A DNA stretch of 64,000 nt from Macrocystis pyrifera (lineage: Eukaryota; Sar; Phaeophyceae; Laminariales; Laminariaceae). The translations under genes and the position numbers were made by a program. Shown piece after piece: positions 59,151 through 64,000 of this stretch. The stretch lies in the NCBI GenBank assembly GCA_031763025.1, contig JASSKH010000037.1:124001-188000 (forward strand), given 5' to 3'. Positions within the stretch are counted from its first letter, which is position 1. Each line of letters starts with the position of its first letter. Under the pieces are notes generated by a model. It was not told the origin of the DNA. It was given only the letters and a program-made list of their open reading frames with translations, and made no database searches.

Positions 59151-60504
59151 ATTATTATTAATAGTACTGCTGATGTAGCCTTGGTACAAGAAAAGTAAAA
59201 AAAAGTGAATTTGAAATAAATAGCGTGGATGGTGCGAGTCGTCCCGCGGAAACGAAAAGTTTATCGCGAGCAGTATAAACGTCTACGCTAGAACAGCGCT
59301 CGAACAACTGGCACATCGCGATTTTTACCCAATTTAAAACACACTTTGCACGATCTCCTACAGCAGTAGAGTAGCTTGTACAGGTACGACTGCATATACA
59401 GCAGTACTGCTGTAGAATGCCACGCGAGGAACGTACGTGTACTGACCCCCTTCAGCTGGCTCTAGGATCTATCGGTCAGCAATGTAGGACACACAGCAAT
59501 GAGAACTACTACTTCTGTAAGTAAGTTTTGTACGAACGCTGCTGTACGAATAATTTGTTGTACAGCACGAACGATTTGTTTTTGTTGTACTTCTCGAGAC
59601 GACGAATATATCGATCCTGGGTCACACACTGCGGAAGGTACGTGCATCGGCCAATGCCGATGACAACAACAACGAACTACAGCAGTACTGAGCTTACAGC
59701 ACGGATCTTCCATATACGCATAGTACCCTGCCTGCTGCTGCTGTTGGCGCACTGTGCTGAGCACAGCTAGAGCAGTGGCAATGTTGGATCACACACAGCA
59801 ATAAGCAGAAGAAGAGGATTCTGAAGCAGGGAGAGAGGTGTGTGATGTTGGTTGGTGTGTTCGTGGCGTGGTCAAGTGATCGATCGAATAAACCAACTGT
59901 GATAGCCGCAGTACGATCATCCATACGCGCAAGGTGTGCCCACTGCCGCTGCTGCTGGGCAGCAGGGCAGCAGGGTTGTGGTACTGTAGGAAGCTGGAGG
60001 TAAGCACGCTCTGTGCACTGCTGTGGCTATTGTCCTCTAGGCGGTGGTCCGTGCTCCGTGCAACACAAAAAATATGTACAGGGATATATACGTCATCCTT
60101 GGGTATATACGGATCAAAAATGCGGACTGCAGGCTCCGACAAACGCAACCAACCACAGCAACACTGCGCAAAAGGGTGTGTCGCGCACGCACGACGGTCT
60201 GAGCTGTGTGCTCATAGCTCGTGAGAGCATAGGGGAGACAACAGACAGCATGACATGTATGTACCGATATGTACGTACAAAGTAAGGCCTCTTACTGAAA
60301 CCAGGGAAACCGTCTTATCCACTCCCGCCGGGAAAAAAACTTTGAGCGCCCGCCACGCGCTTCAGAGTGCACGGATCGCGCCGAGACCTAGACCAATGTG
60401 TCCGGCAGGGCTTCCCGTGTCCGTGTACTTCGTGTTTTGCCTAAAAGTGCTCGTGCGAAGAGAAAAGTTGGCTAAAGTACGAAAAATTGACAAATACACG
60501 TATA
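59151..60504. other. No gene recognised; CTGCTGTAC-rich
   Basis: Many GCTGCTGTAC and GTACAGCAG words, several forming short hairpins. No protein-like frame. Confidence 0.4.
59396..59414. repeat. Palindrome ACAGCAGTACTGCTGT
   Basis: A perfect 16-bp palindrome. Half-sites CAGCAGTAC recur at about 33290, 52889 and 59683, so the motif is enriched in this window. Confidence 0.8.
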
Positions 60505-60665
60505 CATATATATACAAGGGGGGCGTCGCCGCGGCGGGTTGATACCCGCCTGCGGCTCCGCGCATGCCTGTTGTGACTGGGCGTACCGGTATGCAACTCG
60601 ACGCTGTTGATGCGCCAGCACTGCCAAGGGGTGCAATTAGTTTTACTAATTTTGAACAATGGGAA
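60505..60665 (+). repeat. Dispersed repeat family R3, copy 2
   Basis: Same word order as 53835-53990. The segment GCGGGTTGATACCCGC inside it is a perfect short hairpin. Confidence 0.6.
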
Positions 60666-61152
60666 AAATCTTTGAGTGCTTATTCGCAGTGGTTGACGAT
60701 ATACTGTTACAGCGGGTGGCGGCAGGGAGGGAGGTTCATAGCGCTGCGACTGTCGTGACCAGCGCTATGGGGAGGATAATACGGCGCGAGACCACTGTCC
60801 TGATCAGGGTCACGCGTCGGGGCTATTCGGTAGGCAGAGGGCAAGCTCTGGTTAGCATCCTCTGGGCGGATCTTTTAGGGGCAGGGGGGTTCCCCGGTGT
60901 GGGAACACCTTCGGTCTCGGGTACAGAGCCAGTAACGAAGTTCCGGGACCACCCGGTGATTGCACCACCAAGTGAAGAAGGAAAGTCATAGCCAAGTGAT
61001 CTGTGATACCTGTCCTATCGACCCCCAGCCCCTTGGGCCCTGCCTTGCCCGTCGTGCCCGTCATCGTGTCTGCGGTGCTTCGTTGAGTGTTCACGCTGAC
61101 TGCTTGCTTCTGCCGCATTGCATCGATCCACGTTCTGTGTGACCCGATCATT

Positions 61153-61605
61153 ACTGTTGTAACATCGCGTCGTAGGTTAATTCGTATATAGTTTGGGATC
61201 AATGAGGCCTCCTGCTGCGATCAGCCGGAGACTCTCACCCAGGGTTACTACTCCCGCGTTGGTTGTCTAGCAATCAACGCGGCACCTCGTCGCAGAGAGT
61301 AGGTACCCCGGTAAAATAAACACTAACAAAACTGATGTCGTTGTCGACGGTACACCTCGCTACCAACGACGGGCGGGCGGGATGGTCTGTTTTTTTTCCT
61401 GGCCTCTTTCTACTTTGTCGTGCTGTTGTAGAGCTGCGATATCGCTCACGGAGTGATACTCAATCACTGTCTTCCCATACAGCAAGGAGGCTTTCCCGAA
61501 AAGGGATCCACCCTGCTGGCGTCCCCTCTTTTCTGGTCCAGATTACTGGTGTAACATCGCGTCGTACGTTAATTCGTATATAGTTTGGGATCAATGAGGT
61601 CTCTC
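61153..61605 (+). repeat. Near-identical direct repeat, two copies of about 60 bp, about 395 bp apart
   Basis: TTACTGTTGTAACATCGCGT, CGTAGGTTAATTCGTATATA and GTTTGGGATCAATGAGGCCT at 61153-61215 recur with few changes at 61547-61605. A GATGAGGCCTCCTGC stretch also occurs at about 26556. They could be boundaries of a small element, possibly long-terminal-repeat related, but no coding part is visible. Confidence 0.7.
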
Positions 61606-63379
61606 TCTGCTGCGGCATGAGATCACACCCATACTTGTTGACCCTTCTCTTATCTCAATGTGGTCGCTCTTTTGATGCGTATCCTTTTTGCGGGTGCCTT
61701 CTATTCCTTATTGTCCCCAAACTTGTAGCCTAGTTGATTAGGGGTTCTGCTACCGTTGGTTGTCCCGTGGGAACGTCGTGTACGATTTTCCAGACCCCTC
61801 TGACGGTGATACGCGCTGAGGTATGCGATCGCGGTGTGATGCACCCGGAACGCGTTTACCTGGTTGTCGGCACGCAGTGTTGTAGCGTGTCTCCGTGCGG
61901 TTCTTCCGGACCTAACATACGCTTATGTCGTGCTTGAGGGGCGACAAAGGCGGAGCGTTTATGTAGGTGGTCTCCCACACTATATTTTCTCAGATACCGC
62001 AGCCCGCCCCCCACCGTAGTCACCATACGCTTTCGTCTAACGAAGCACGCATAACGTCTGCCACAGTCGGCATGTTTTCTACGTTTCGCTTGGTCCTCGC
62101 TCTCTCATCCCATTTGTTCCTCAACTTTCAGATTTGGGGAAAAATGGGAACGAGAAACCTACTTCTCGGTGCCTCCGTGATAGGGTCACGAGCCATACAC
62201 TCGCAGATCCCACCACGCTTGATACGGAACGATGTACAGTTATGTTTGTTATAGCAAGCAATTACAGACACCTGAGATACGGTGCACCACTCACTACCGT
62301 GGGTTGCGATGTACTTGAAGCTAACGTAGGTTCGATGCGACTGTGACCAGACGCACCCGCTGAAAGACATGGCGGACGTAAGGGCAATCAATTGCAACGA
62401 CACTTCGGATTGACGGTCTATGAATATCAGTAGTATGATCTATATATGAGTTTCTACCACGCGGGTACAGGCGTGAAACAGTTGTCGATTATATGTGATA
62501 TAGACTTGATCGGTCAAAATATGTGTCACGGATGCAAAACATGCTGGTTCGTGCGCTCGCTGTTTCTCTGTGCTTGTGTCAACGTGTTCGCGTATGCGCT
62601 CGAGGACTCGCATGTTTACGACATGTACTTCTTATTTTATATTGTTTTGCCCCTATATACCGGTATGTATAATCTAACACTGTGTACATGAAAGTGGGAT
62701 TACGCCGCGACTCGTCATATTAGTCGCCAGGTGCGTGGCCCGTGCACGTTCCCCCCTTGTATTAACGCCAGCACCTTACGCTCCCGCTGTTCCCGTTTCA
62801 GTTCCACATCGCCGCTTATCGTGTCGCGAACGCTGGCGCACTCCTGGCGTCGATTCCCCTGTGCTGTCGCGTACAGGTCGCTATGCATAGCCCAGCCTTC
62901 TGTTATTCCCGTGCTACCGTTCCTCAAGTGTTGCATCCCCGTCCCTATTTCTAGCAGCCGGCGACGGCGACCCTATCGATCATGGTACGCCCCGCTTACA
63001 TGTACGTGTCGTGCGATTGAGAGTCAGCCGTCGCGCTACTCCCCTTACTCTATGTGTAACCGTCCTCCGGTGTCGTCGCACTCTATCCTCTCGTGCGTTG
63101 ACAAGTCATCGTCCCTTAGTACTTCCGTCGCCACCGCTCTCGTGGCTACTCCGGCCACAAACACGCCTCGCTGACCTCGCTCTCCTGAACCGCCATACGA
63201 TACACGAATCCCCCGTCGTTTTTAGGCAGGCATGGTTTCCATCGATGGTACCGTCCTTATTGTTCCTCGCGGTTCTCGCGCTCTTTCTTAGCAAAAAAAC
63301 TCCGGTCCAACGGCGCCCACGGCCGCTGAATGTTTGACCCCGCGTCCGGGTACGTACACCTTGAATAGGCTAAAACCCG
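61606..63379. other. No gene recognised
   Basis: The pyrimidine-rich plus frame of 147 codons at 62731-63174 is Ser/Pro/Arg low complexity. Nothing else was seen. Confidence 0.4.
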
Positions 63380-63399
63380 TTTTTTTTTTTTTTTTTTTT
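63380..63399 (+). repeat. T20 tract
   Basis: Twenty T followed by CTCAG. This may be a poly(A) end of a reverse-oriented retroposed sequence or a pyrimidine tract before an acceptor. No retroposed body is recognisable to its left. Confidence 0.9.
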
Positions 63400-63867
63400 C
63401 TCAGAGAGTATACTCCACTACGAAATGGTGGTTCGTGTGAGCACGGTTTCGTTCGTCGATGCCTCGCGCGTAGTTGTCCACCGGGGTTGAACCGTGAGAC
63501 CGCAGTGTACGTAATAACCTTGCATGGTTGGAAGACAAACCCTGCTCGCTCGTGGTGGCCGTAATGTCACCCTGTGCTCGAACGTGTCGGGGATTTAGCC
63601 CTATTTCTGTGATCGGGGTTGTAACCTAGGGCTGACCGAGTATGTGAGTTGCGGTGGGCTGCCGTCGTATCGATAGCAGCTCGGAGGTGTAACCCTACGG
63701 GCTCGCTCGTGCACGTTGGCGATTGACCCCAGCGTGCTTACTGGGGCCGCATGGCCAGAACCGCCCGCAGCAGTAAGCACCTCAAGGTGCGACGGTGCCT
63801 ACTCCCGAATGTCTACTAGTCGCGGTCCGGGAATTCACCCGGTGTATTCGACCCCATTCGGACGCGT

Positions 63868-64000
63868 TCTACGTTAGAAGTGAAACATTTCCGCTAAAAA
63901 AAAAATAATCTGCTTGACGGGGGTTCCTTAGCCCAAAATCGTCGGAATGCCAATCTTGTTTCGAAATTGACTTTTTAATATACTTGGGCCATGGGAGTAT
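63868..64000 (-). repeat. Dispersed repeat family R2, copy 2, cut by the window end
   Basis: The reverse complement reads AACAAGATTGGCATTCCGAC then GATTTTGGGCTAAGGAACCC, matching 15308-15445. The element continues beyond the window, so its type cannot be told here. Confidence 0.65.

Noticed and set aside
62731-63174. 147-codon plus frame
   Set aside because: Pyrimidine-rich low-complexity sequence with no recognisable family.

Overview
This is eukaryotic nuclear DNA, most likely from a stramenopile and probably a brown alga (Ectocarpus-like). The assignment rests on one recognisable gene: a beta-helix repeat ectodomain joined to a Cys-rich module and a multi-pass membrane domain, split by GT-AG introns, an architecture I know from brown algal and related stramenopile genomes. 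Abundant CAG/CTG runs and the recurring CAGCAGTAC motif fit but prove nothing. No rRNA, tRNA, CRISPR, operon or bacterial-style gene was found.

Layout. 1-12.4 kb is almost gene-empty: one MITE copy, a three-copy dispersed repeat, a 100-bp tandem array, a 0.3-kb duplication and one orphan exon (9734-9814) of the beta-helix family. 12.38-13.18 kb is a 793-bp non-autonomous DNA transposon with long terminal inverted repeats. 13-25 kb is mostly unrecognised sequence, with a decayed GC-rich coding relic on the minus strand at 18.7-20.0 kb and a TAACGT-rich tract at 23.6-25.8 kb. 25.97-26.28 kb is a fresh 155-bp tandem duplication; 26.5-29.2 kb looks like an old, broken LTR-element fossil. 30-38 kb holds a hairpin, three diverged tandem arrays and a second MITE copy. 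38.0-39.7 kb carries decayed minus-strand coding pieces. 40.58-47.64 kb is the real gene. 48.6-50.5 kb is a four-copy satellite of about 430-490 bp. 53.8-61.6 kb is a patchwork of segmental duplications, an inverted repeat, a degenerate minisatellite and a third MITE copy that lies in one duplicate but not the other. The last 2.4 kb holds a T20 tract and one end of a dispersed repeat shared with 15.3 kb.

The only gene I am confident of encodes a predicted surface membrane protein: external beta-helix coils, a Cys-rich neck, then about eight membrane spans. Its exons join in compatible phase, apart from a one-base frame slip near 41,960 and a probable GC-AG intron. The rest reads as a repeat-dense, gene-poor region of old and young insertions. 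I found no convincing new multi-gene system. The best leads are the exon-shuffled beta-helix gene, the 109-bp MITE family with a visible empty site, and the satellite and tandem arrays.
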